Assembly: GCF_022539315.1 (NCBI RefSeq)
Contig: NC_066315.1
Location: 91,738,990 to 91,802,989, forward strand
Direction: 5' to 3'
Source: Serinus canaria
Lineage: Eukaryota; Chordata; Aves; Passeriformes; Fringillidae
Length of the DNA stretch: 64,000 nt
The translations under genes and the position numbers were made by a program. The notes under the pieces are model-generated. The model made no database searches. It saw nothing but the letters and a program-made list of their open reading frames with translations, and was not told the origin of the DNA. Positions 31,078 through 42,190 of this stretch are shown here, in pieces (position 1 is the first letter of the stretch; each line of letters starts with the position of its first letter).

Positions 31078-31873
31078 AATTCTATTCCTACTTTATATTT
31101 TACAACATTGTGTCTCTCATTTGTGTAGGGGACCAGTGAAGAATTAGGGATATCTGAATGTCTTTGTTTTCATTCTTGTGCTGTCTTATGTCACTTGGCA
31201 CAAAGAAAGAGCAAAGCATGTCCCACTGTTTCATTAGAAGGTTAAAATTTTCATGTGGTAGACTGATCTGCTATTGGAGAAGTTCTTTTGCGTATTGTGC
31301 CTTGAAAAAATGCAAAGTTTAATGGCAGTAACTTACTGCAGGAAAATTACTGCATGTTTTATTTAATGCTGTATGGAATGGCTGATTCAATATACAAAAT
31401 TTGGATTTGTCCAGATAAGACACACACAGCCTTATTTTTATGTATTTAAAATGGTCATCAGTAATTTGTAAGTAAAAGGGCTGTCTCAGCTGAAGTATGG
31501 AGAGAATTGCACAGTCCAACCAACTGCATGTTTCAAAAACCCAGCAGTGTTAGGAATATGAATGGTGTGGTGTTTAAATGACTGAGCATTACTGTGCTTG
31601 TGTAGTTGCATTGTGTAGTCACACTGGGTGTCAGAAAAGCATACAGGTGTGTGAGCAGGAGGAAGTGAGGCCAGAATAACACCAAGGATATCAGACTACC
31701 TCAGCAAAAAGGTTAGTGCTGAAGCTATGTTTGTTCATTACCTGCAATGCTTGAGGAAGTAATTTTACTTTGGGAATTTCTGGTTTGTAGGTAATTAAAT
31801 TATTTTCTCTATATTTAACATTTCATTCTAAAAGACAGCACACTTTTAGAAAAGATCTTAATCTGGACCAGAC

Positions 31874-31879
31874 AATAAA
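31874..31879 (+). terminator. ALG2: Candidate ALG2 poly(A) signal AATAAA
   Basis: A canonical AATAAA lies about 800 nt after the ALG2 stop, and T-rich sequence follows it. It is the most convincing downstream signal. Earlier or later sites cannot be excluded from sequence alone. Confidence 0.5.
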
Positions 31880-33214
31880 GACATTTTATTTTGCCAATTT
31901 AGTGGTAACTTTATGTTTTCCTAATCCAGTGAGTGCACATGTGACAGTACTGTGATTTTTTTTTTCCCAGTCTGGTCTGGAGAAAGGAATATATTTTTTG
32001 TTCATCTGTCTCTCTTTTAGTGTATCTTTATTGGTGGTTCTGTTTGTTGTAACACACATAATCCAAACACTTGAACTTTAAGTATTAAAATAGATCCAGT
32101 GAAATCCAGTGTTACCTATAAAGTACAATTTGCCGAGTGGTATGAAATATAATTTGTAGTCTGAATTCTGCAATTTCTATGTAAGTTAGTTTCAGGCATT
32201 TCCACATTAATACTTCACAGCAGAGAGACCATTCTTTTTGTTGCTTAGGACCAAAACCCACGTCTCAGTATACTTATAAGGCTTTTATTGAAAGTAAAAC
32301 AAACAAAAATCAAACAAAATCTGTCACTGTCTTTAATCAAGAATTTGGAACAGTCTAGTTTTTATTTGTTATGGAGTGAAAGCGGATGGTCTCACAGGCC
32401 CTGTTTCCTACATTTCTATTCAGTCAGAAAAACTGGCAAGCCTAAATCTACATTTTTGCAAGCCTGTTCCTTCATTTCTACTCCATTCCCACCCTTAAAA
32501 GTTTTCCTAAATCTTTGTGCAACTTTTTCATCATGGGTGTGGCAATGGATGACTGAAGGACCAGAGGAGACAGTGAAGACTATCTGTGGTCAAATAAACA
32601 GCCTGGATCATGTTTGGCCTCGGTTTTAAGTTCCATTTAGAAGGTACAAGGTGGTTGGGGCCAATTCCTCTCCTTGCTTATTCTGTGTTACATTCGCCTC
32701 TCTCAGCTGTGCTGGGGTTGGCCTGGAGCCTTAAGAGACACTGGTGCAGGGGTAGTTCTGTTTCTGCTCCAGCCTTGGCCTCCAGCCCTTTCCTGAGCTG
32801 TGTTGCTCATGCCTGCCTAGTTCTATATCCTGCAGCTTCTGTTCACTGAATTTCATGGATTCCTCTTGGACCTGACCTGCCATCTCATATTTACCTGGTG
32901 ATTGTGACTGTCAACAGCTGCTACTGTCACCAGGCTGCCCCGCTTGGGAACTGTGCCCTGGTTGGTGAAGTCACTGTCCCATGGTGTGATCTCCCCCAAC
33001 TTTTCACTGCCATCCCTTTCACAGCAGCCCCAGTCCTGCTGCTTCATGGCAGGTAGGTTGGACCACCTCAAGCCTGAGGCTGCCTGCATAGAGCCTGACC
33101 TTCAGGCTCCCCATCAGCTGCAGATTAGGCTCAGACTCCTGCAGGAACCTGTGGTCAATGTGTAGAAGTGTGACAGAGCACTGCAGGCTGCTTCAAGATC
33201 TCTTGCTTTCCATC
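31880..33214. other. Intergenic downstream of ALG2, no gene seen
   Basis: The sequence just after ALG2 is AT-rich and becomes moderately GC-rich at 32600-33200, where overlapping frames on both strands lack any recognised similarity or splice signals. Confidence 0.45.
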
Positions 33215-33322
33215 TTGAGAGACCTGATCTAGGAAGAGATATCCCTGCCCATTGAAGGAGGGCTGGACGACATGGTCTTTAAAAGTCCCTTCCAACCCAA
33301 ACCTTTCTGTGGTTTTATGGTT
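33215..33322 (+). mobile_element. CR1-like 3' tail
   Basis: ggagggctggacgacatggt, then cttttaaagtccc-like sequence and ccttccaacccaaacc, ending ttctgtggttttatgg. It matches the sense-strand CR1 terminus in a diverged form. Confidence 0.7.
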
Positions 33323-34688
33323 TTCCAGAACCATTCAGTGGGGACTGCACAATTATATTAGGGTTTATTAGTTAGATATGGCTAATCTTTACAGCCTATT
33401 CAGGTACCATATATCCCAAGGGACATTAGGTGATTAGCAGTAGTAATATCCCAGAGCAAAGTGGATTGTGACTGTGTGGAAGACAGTGGCCATGGGGACT
33501 AAAACCAGGTGACTTAGTTCATTTAAGCAGTTTTTGGAGGGACCACAACTGCTGTGGCCAAGCACTGGAGTACTGGAGCTCCATCAGGGGGAGTAATAAT
33601 ACACAACAAATACACAAATCAGTTGACTCTGGACACTGGGTGTGAAAGGCAAACACCTTTAAAATCTATGTCTGTCTGTGACCCTCAAAATGAGATGGTT
33701 AGGACTGGCCTACCCCAGATCTTGGGCTAGTCTATCAGTTGCATTCTTGTGGTAGGGCAGAATAGAAGTACCATTGTTAGTTCTTCTGTTGCCTCAAGAG
33801 TGCGCTACCATTCCTCAGAGGCAGCTTGGATTGCCAGGTCCTGTTTATCTCAGATGTAAAATTCGTATTTGTGGGAGTGATCTGTCTAAAGAAAAAGGCA
33901 CGGTGGCATGAGCTTGATTGTGGGACAGTACAACCCCTATGGCCCAGGTATCTCCTTTCATAGTGAAATGCCAGCCAAGACTTCAGCAGGACAATAAGGC
34001 AGGATGTGGTGACTGACTCTTTCCATTCCTCAGGATCTTCGTGTGCTTCTCATGCCCATGGGTAGTGAGGTCCCTTTGAAGTAGGTACCACTAGAAGAGC
34101 CATGACACTGAAAAGCCTATTTTGATTCATCAGAAGCTGGCAGACTCTTAAGAAGCGCTGCACTTCCTGCATGCTTGAAGGGAATGGGTGGAAAAGTTCT
34201 TTCTGAACCAGATACAGACACTGTGAGCATCTTGTGGTACTGTTTGGTCTCTCCTGTGCTCTGACCACTTTCCATGGTTCTGCACGTTGTGTGCTGCATA
34301 GTCTGCTCGATAATTTTGTAGTGGTATTCTCAGCATCTTCATGTTCTCCAGCACTCCACAGGCCTGCAGGCTATGCCAGGGATGTCCTAAGTCACTTCCA
34401 GCAGTGGTGACTCCATGTCAAACACCAGGAATCAGCTCTTTTCAACAGCACAGGGTGGAGATCTTGGCATACCTGATGGACCCTTACTACTGGCATGTTG
34501 ATCCCAGATAGGCTGAAGCCACCTTAAAATGAGAGGCTCCTGTGAAGGGTCAGAAAGACCCAAACTTTTTTTTGACAAAAAATGTGGAATACTGGCAGTG
34601 GAGGTAGGGTGTCAGATCAAGAAATTAAATCTGTGATTGTTGTTAAATGTTTTCAGATTATGCTGTGACCTGTGTTTTTATGTTCTCA
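33323..34688. other. Intergenic, no gene recognised
   Basis: The composition is more GC-balanced than its surroundings and no CR1 signature is visible. It could be old retroelement interior, since short minus-strand frames cluster at 34050-34354. None has a recognisable retroviral or cellular motif. Confidence 0.35.
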
Positions 34689-34838
34689 TGAGCCCTGAGG
34701 TTGGCTCAGTTGATTAAAACAGGGTGCTAATAATGCCAAGGTTGGTGGGTTTGATCCCTGCATGGGCCATTCACTTAAGAGTCAGACTCAATGATCTGTG
34801 TGGATCCCTTCCAACTCAGACTATTTGGTGATCCTGTA
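34689..34838 (+). mobile_element. TguSINE1-type SINE (tRNA-Ile head, CR1-like tail)
   Basis: The first 80 bp can be laid on tRNA-Ile: A-box-like ggctcagttgattaaaac, anticodon region gctaataatgcc (AAT), B-box-like gggtttgatccctg, ending gggcca. The last 50 bp, with atgatctgtgtggatccctt and ccaactcag, are a CR1-type terminus that would recruit CR1 reverse transcriptase. This chimera is known from passerine birds and is the best taxonomic clue in the window. The acceptor stem and loops have decayed, so it is not a functional tRNA gene. Confidence 0.88.
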
Positions 34839-34886
34839 AGGGTATTTTTCTGTTCTCTTGAGCATCTGTTCATTTAATTAATAGGG

Positions 34887-35010
34887 TCATGGAATCATGG
34901 AGTGGTTAGGGTTGGAAGAGATATTAAAGATCATCTTGCTCCAACCACTCTGCCATGGGCAGAGTCACCCACCACCAAACCAAAGCTGTTTGTTCAAAGC
35001 TCCATCCAAT
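34887..35010 (-). mobile_element. CR1 LINE tail fragment
   Basis: tcatggaatcatggagtggt, tagggttggaagagat and ctccaaccactctgccatgg form an antisense CR1 3' end, only 49 bp from the SINE and in opposite orientation. Confidence 0.85.
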
Positions 35011-35699
35011 CTGGTCTTTCCCTGCTGCTGTTTTAAAGACCCACACACGAAAACAAAGTTTTAGGTTTACAGAAGAGATTATTGATTCCAGAAGTGCAGG
35101 CACTCAGTTCTTTATTTTATCACAATGTAGCTTTGTTTCCTCTCTACTTCCTCTCCTCCTTTTTGGAAATCCAACCAGAATCTTGATTACAGACATAGAA
35201 TCCAGGATGGTTTTTGTCAGTGACAAGCTACCTGTCAATTAAATGGAAGCAGCTCCATCATGAGAGGACAGTAAGTACCCCCATATTTTGCAAGGCAGCA
35301 TGTTCTAGGGTATATCGAGTACATTTTGTTGTGTTGTCTCTAGACCAACACAATATGAGAAAACAAGGCTGACCAGTGCTGAGTTTCCAAAAAGGCAGGC
35401 TTTTAACAGTAATTTTTTGTATCTGTTTTGAAGCTATTGCAGAAACCCATACTTTTCCCTCTCTTCTCCTTTATTTAAATAAATAAACAAATAAATATTT
35501 TATGAGAGTTTTCTTTAAATCAAATTGCATATGCCTTGCGCAATCTGCTGTCAGAAGAAATAGTAAATATTGGACTAGTAATATTAAATAAGTTATCATT
35601 AGTCTACAAGAAAATGCAAGTTTTGAATTCATATCCCACCAGTGTGGTGTGAAGGATGATGCAACAAAAAGAAAATGGCAGCAAGGAGGATCCTCTCCC

Positions 35700-36119
35700 T
35701 CTAATTCTCCTCTCCTCTCCTCTCCTGTCCTCTCCTCTGCCCATCTTCTCTACCTCGCCTCTCCTGATACTCTGCTACTCGCTCTATCCTATCCTGCTCC
35801 TACAGCCAATCCTCTCCTCTCACTCTCTCTCCTCTCCGTCGTGCGTCTCCTCTCCTATCCTCTACATGTCCTTCCGCTCCTCTCCTCTCCTCTCCTATCC
35901 TCTCACTCCTGCTCAGCTCTCCTACTCCTCCTCGTCCTCCCTCAGCGGATCGGCCTCTCCTCTCCTCTCCTCTCCTCTCTCTCCTCCTCTCCTCTCCTCT
36001 CCGTCCGTTCTTCATCTGCTCAAGGTAAGCGAATAACCTAGCTCCTCTCTCTCCATCTCCTATCCCTCCTCTCCTATCCTCCTCCTCCTCCCCTCCCCCT
36101 CCCCTCCCCTCCCCTCCCC
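35700..36119. repeat. CT-rich polypyrimidine tract with G4-capable end
   Basis: Degenerate CTCTC/CTCCT pentamers run for about 420 bp, ending in runs of CCCCT at 36090-36119. The minus strand is therefore an almost pure purine GGAGA tract with five or more G4 runs. It accounts for the long overlapping frames seen here, which are not genes. Confidence 0.92.
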
Positions 36120-39100
36120 AAATGTGCACATCCTGATACCTTCTCTTACACCCCAAATAAACAAAAAGAAGGCAAATAAAGAAGTTGTTTAAAATATAAT
36201 TGGAACAATAAGGGCAGAGTATGTGCAGGGCATTAGGTGTAAGCAAGGAGAGGCAAGGAGAGAGAGGTGATTAGGCTTTAGAGTTTCTTCACTTACCAAT
36301 ACTGAGGGGTTGGAATGTGCAGACAGAGTTGTCCTTCTTCAATTACCTTTAGTCTAGTCAATCCGATAGGCTACAGAACATAATTTATTATGCATATGTT
36401 ATGCACTTTTTCAGATTCTAAGAAGAAATCTGAAAATTTTGTGATTAGGCCAACCTGCCACTGCTGCTTTTTTTATCCATTTCCCTCCCCCCTCATTGCT
36501 ATTTTTTACAATTTTACACAATATAAAAAATTTATAGATTTTAACATTTGCATGAAGTCTATAAAAACCTCATGCTGCATTATCATATTGGTAAACTTTA
36601 TTATTTTTTATTATGGCTTTATTCTCTCTCATGGATGAAATGGCTGATATTTTATTTTGAATTGTAATTTATTATACAGTTAGTATCACAGGGGTATTTT
36701 TAATGAAACAATAACTGCAAAAATATAGTATTAAGGAAGGGGTGTATTCAATAACATGAATGTTAACACAAACAGTAGAGAAGGAAAGGCATTTTAATTA
36801 TAGTCATCCTTATCTGCTTTTATGGTGAAAGTAGAATGTGTGACCCAAAAAGAATTAAATTAGGGGTTGGTCTCTATTGATTTATGGGTGTGCAGTTCTT
36901 TAGTGCCCATTATTCTATGCCCAAGAGTAATTGAGTTAGTTCCAGATTTTTGGACTGTTAGTCATCTGAGAAAACCAACAAGTTTCACCTCATGAACTCT
37001 GAGACAGACCTTTTAACATTATAGTACCTTTATGACTCAAATTTTTTGTGCAATGAAAGAGAGGAAAAGTGTAAAGAGTGACAAAATGAAAGTAGAAATC
37101 ATTTGGAGTGGTTTTACATGGAGAGGGGAGCAAAAGTTGCTAAGTTTAAAAACCCATATGTAAAATAATCAGTTTGGGGAAACTGGTCTTCAAACAACCT
37201 ACTTTACAGGCACACACACATATTTTGACTTAAAGGACTTTTCCCCTCACAATTATGCACAGAACTCCTGTGCTGAATAGCCAGCTTTGGGAAAGACAAA
37301 AATCTTGTCTGATTTACTCCCTTAAAACCCAGCCTAGGATTAGCCCTGTAAACAAACCTACAGCTGAACAAAGTGCTGTGGGCAGTACAAACCTCATAAT
37401 GATTGACTGCAGGAAGAGATCCTGACCATCACCTCCTGTAGGAACACAGGATAGGAGGACAGAGAACTGTGGAAACATGAAACCTAGCTAGAACCTATTT
37501 CCCATTGGATCTCTCTTTTAGCACCTGGCAAGAGACAGAGCATTTCCCTCCTTCCTCCCCCTTTTAAACCCTGTTTTCCTAAGAAACTTAGAGTCAAGAA
37601 GCCTAACATGACAAAGGACATCTCAGTGGGACCTAGTGATGAGTCTAGGTCATTTGATGCCCCACCAAGGTGAGAGAGGTCCAAGCAGAGTTCCTACAAG
37701 AGCAGCACAGAACATGAAGTGCCCCCACACAATGAAGTGGGGCTCAGCAGTGATCAGGGAGAAGGAAACCATGATGGTGCTGATAAAGGACACATCATTC
37801 AAATAGGTCAGGGAGAAATCCAGGGCAACCTCCATTCCCAGGTGTCTCAGTTTCTCTCCCATCTCTTACCTCTCCCGCTTGTCTGGATTCAGTCAGCATA
37901 GAGTGCCTAGGGAGCAGGAAGGACCCTTTGGTCAGTAAGGAACAGGGAGCCAGGAGCCATGGGCCATCCCACAGTGTCCAGGCAAGGGGAGCAGGGCAGA
38001 CCTGGAGAGGTGTCAGTTACAGATCACAGCTGTTGCCCAGCTCTGAACTTAGCAGAAATGAAACGAGAAAGTAGCCTTTGCTCCAGGTAAATGACTATCA
38101 GCTGGGTGAATGCACTGGCTGTGCTCCACTGGCTGTGGAGCTATTGGTTTTGTTGGTTTAATAAAAACAATCCATATACACCAGCACAACTCAGTGTGGA
38201 TTATAACATGCAAACAACAAAAGTGATGGTCCAAACACAGTTATTGCTTCGACAGTCCATCAATACTTGTGATTAGGAGCTGGAAATAATATTACCACAC
38301 ATATAATACTAGACATAAGCATTTGTTTTCAGACAGATCCTGCTGAAAACAGAACATAAATCTAATCTGATTCTTGATCCATATTTGGACCTCTTCTGTT
38401 CTTTGGCAGAATCCCAAACCATGGGAAAATTAATCAAGAGACCACCCATATACCATATAAAGTGCTTGAAAGAAATTAAAAGAGACAACTCTCTTCCTGA
38501 AACAGTTCCTGTTTGGGGAAAAATGTATGCATTGACATAAAAAGCAAAATACTAAGAGAATTCTGCCAAGAAGGGATATTCTATTCATCCAGTACCAGTG
38601 TCTGATTTAATAATAATAATTAAAGGAGAGGATGCTTTGTCACCTATTCCAGTAGCATCTAGTTTTCTGCATAGAAGTATTCTTCTAACACTTTAGTGGG
38701 AATTCAAGACAAGAATTTGGCACTTTTAACTTAAGATACCAATTTGTGATTTACTGTGAATAATATCTTCATCTATGAATTTTTAATCGCTAAATCTATA
38801 TATAAGTTCATGATAGGTGAGAGAGTGAAATTCCCCATCTTGCATTCCTGTTACATTTCATAAATAATCTGGGATGCTCAAGTCTTGAAGTACTTTCTGT
38901 ATACATGAACCCACTGGGAAAAGCTGACCTTTTGAGTGAGAGGTCCAGTCGAGGCTGTCCTCCATGGGGATGAATATGGAGGGTACTGTGGCACGGTAAG
39001 GCTGTGTTCTGCCTATATATTCTTAAAGGGAAGTCGGTTCCTAGCACTTGGCGGTTATGGGGTTATTAGTGAGACATTTCAGAGGCTGAAGTAGATATCA

Positions 39101-41929
39101 ATTAGAATTAAATTTGCAATATTCTCTGCAGTGAGTAGGGGCACTTAAAATCTTGTAATTGCTTTGGGTTTGCAGAAGAGTTGTTCAGAAGAGAGGAAAA
39201 ACTACGGTAAATCCAAGCTGTTACTGTTCTGAAAGCAGCCACACCTCAAGTCCAGAAAGGTTCTATTTGCATCGATACCTTGTGTTTGCTGTGTCCTCCC
39301 CTCCTGGTCCCCCTGTGCAGTACTTTGGACAAGGGGACAGGGAGTGCAAGTTTGCTTTTACTGGGTTTCATTTCCTCAATCCCTTCACCTCTGTACTTCA
39401 CCTCTGGATTGTTAATTGTGATACAAGAGACCCCTCCCTATTACAAAATACTCAGGAATCTGTTCTCATCTCTGTCTCTTCCTAGAATGGCCTTCGTGGT
39501 CAGCATGTGCAAGAAGAAAGGAGCAGAAGTTGCTGCCTGTTGTGACTAATGCTTGGTGTAATTGTCTGTGGCATTGAGATGTTGTTCTCTTATGAGCGTG
39601 TGAAAGCCCTATAGAAGAGTGAAAGAAAGATTAAATCTGCAATACACTTTGTTCTGTGAGATCTCTTCCACTGACCATGATATGAATTTGGAAAAAAAGA
39701 TCCCTGGTGCTTACATGACAGTCACTGCAATATTACAGCTGCTTGGATGGAAACTCCTCTGGATAATAAGCAGAAGATAAACAGGCAGGAAGATCAACTC
39801 CTTTTACAACTTAATTCAAATTTCCTCTCTCTTGCCTGCAGGATTCATCTAGTTTTTGCCTTTCTCCTTTAAGAATCCTTTTATATCAGATTCTCTCACT
39901 TAAGCAAAGATCAAGGTCATTTACAATGGCAATAGAAAGTTGATTAAAACAAATAACAAAGGCTGTAGTGTCAGCAAGTCAAAAAAAAAAAACTTTAAGA
40001 GCATTAAATGAACAAAACTAAGGCAGGATCTAAGTCTGATCAATTCCAACAGTAGGTTTCATGTTTTTCCTTTCTATAGGACTCCACGTCTTTGCCTCAC
40101 CATAGTGATTCCGGGCTCAAAATTCACCTTAGAACTGTGCTGCTAAACACTGATGCATAAAAGGACCAAGCAATTGATTCCCAATGCTCCTGCAAAATGA
40201 CAGGCTACACCATGCTCACTCCAGGCCTTTACAAGGTGAGCAAAGTTACTAAGTTCACATTTGAAACTCTCACCTCCCCAAAATACTTAAATTGGCCATT
40301 TTACTGTGCTTGGTGCTGGTATTGGCGGACAGGGACAAGAAGGATAAAACCGTTTTTTCGACTTTGAAATGTTGTTTGTATTCCTTCCCTAACAGACTCC
40401 CTTTGCTAATTGCAAAGAATATTTCAACCCCTACAAAGGAAAAGAGCAGGAGAAATGGATGGGGGTGGGCCTACAGCCAGAAAGTTATCCATAGACTTTC
40501 AGACGACATCTCATTTAAGCTGATGAAACTCACTTTCACATGAGTTGTGACATAACCATGGCAGGAACTGACAAGTGTCAAAATCTTGCGGAACAAATAA
40601 GATTTCAAGTCCTATTCCTCCGTACCAAAGAAGAGCCAGCAAATGCTATACATTTATTCTGCTTTTTTCCGATGGCACCAGCTCCTCTCAGCAGCTTCAC
40701 TGGCACTCTGAAAGCATGTCCAATTCTCCCATTTACTTAGAATAGCTGCTGATATTTAACCTGAACTTTCCTGGCTTTTCCATAGAGACACCTTCAAAAA
40801 TATGACTCTGCTGTGGGGAATAAAGAGTTACTCAACACTCTGTCATCAGCACTGGGGCTTCTGTGCAGATTCTGGAGCCCAAGAAGCAACCTCAATGTTC
40901 TGCTGGCACTCCAGTGTCTTAACAGAACAAATCAACAAGAGTGGACCTTGGCACAAAACCAATATAATGGTTAGAAAGAGACAGATGTAGGGATTACCGG
41001 ATCATGGTGGCAAAGTGCAAACAGGGAAATTTCCAGCTTTTCCCCCCTCACAGTCACATACTGCACTGGAGGATACTGCGGCCTCTTTCAACTAATCCAG
41101 TCCTGTGGCCTGTTTTTTTTTTTTTTTTCCAGAATTATGTCTGCCTGAATTATAGAGATGAGCCACAGTACAGGGTGTCATCCTTGGAGCCCCTCTCGTC
41201 ATCACAGAGTGCAGACAAGTAGGGGCAGTGAGTGAACCAGGGGGGTTTGTATTGCATAAGGAAAAAAAAAAAGAGAGAATTGCTCTTGAAATTCTGACAC
41301 ACTTTCAGCTATTTTGCAGTACAGATAAGGCCTGGGACCACAAAAGCCCTGAGACGTGGGCAGCACAGGCTCACATCAGTCTGCTCCTTCATCCATCTAG
41401 GACAGAATGATCCATCTAGGACTGTTCAACTTACCAGCAGTAAATAGTTTATCCCGTGTCTTATCTGCACAAGCCACCACAAGCAACAGAAATCTCTTCA
41501 TTATTTATTGTTAGTACCTCATGATTTGACATTTAATTTAAGTCTTTCACTGTGTCTTGCCCAGAAGCTTTAGCATTATAAATAGGGAAGCACTTTCTTT
41601 CCCATTTAAGAACTAGCCACAAGGATTTAGATCTGTTTGATGAACCTTTCCATAAGGCCTGCATCCTGTTGTCATAAATGGGTAATGTTCAGAAGATTTC
41701 AGGCTTTTCTGTTATGAGGAAAGTTACCTAATTTCTGAAGGCACTGCTGCTTCAAGGCATTCATCCATGGACAAATATGTTTCCATAAATACTGCAGAGA
41801 TTAGGGAGTTTTTTTTCTTGTGTTTACAGTTGCAACCTTCTTTACAAACAAATTTACAAAGTTTGACAGATTTTATTTTCTTTCTGTTACAAAAGCTTCC
41901 ATGGCACTTGGGATACCAGGCATATTGAC
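36120..41929. other. Intergenic, no firm gene
   Basis: It is mostly AT-rich. The only stretch with coding-like codon use is a 70-codon minus-strand frame at 37650-37862 rich in TTC, CTG and ATC, described under findings. T- and A-runs occur at about 41111-41128 and 41263-41273. Confidence 0.4.
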
Positions 41930-42190
41930 ACAGGGAGCAGTCAGGAACATGCCCTTGGCAAATCCATGTTGAGTAGTGCTGATTGCTTTCTTCTGCTTCT
42001 ACTTATGTGAGGCTGCCAAGAGGATGCACTCTGTGATCTTTCCAGAGAGGACTTTCACTGTGTGCCCTTCTTACTGTACTTCATCCTTACTCATGCTGCT
42101 TTACACTTTACAATATCTCAGATGCTGTATTGCATTTATTGGTAGCCTCCATTCTCAAACCAGAAAATTAATGCCAAATCCAAACATCCT
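41930..42190 (-). mobile_element. Possible ancient CR1 ORF2 fragment
   Basis: aaatccatgttgagtagtgc and ctgtgatctttccagagagg resemble the antisense of a CR1 reverse-transcriptase region found upstream of the typical 3' tail. It is strongly diverged, and assignment rests on these two words. Confidence 0.4.

Noticed and set aside
31073..31078. AATAAA overlapping the ALG2 stop as the main poly(A) signal
   Set aside because: It would leave almost no 3' UTR and could place cleavage at the stop. The hexamer at 31874 is more plausible.
33323..34688. Endogenous retrovirus interior
   Set aside because: Only short unrelated frames are seen, with no protease, reverse-transcriptase or envelope motif and no flanking LTR pair.
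34689..34765. Possible tRNA-Ile gene
   Set aside because: The acceptor stem is mismatched, the D and T regions are mutated, and it runs directly into a CR1-type tail, so it is a SINE head.
35649..36246. Overlapping 126-148 codon frames
   Set aside because: They are translations of the CT-rich tract (Leu/Ser/Pro or Arg/Glu/Gly repeats) and not genes.
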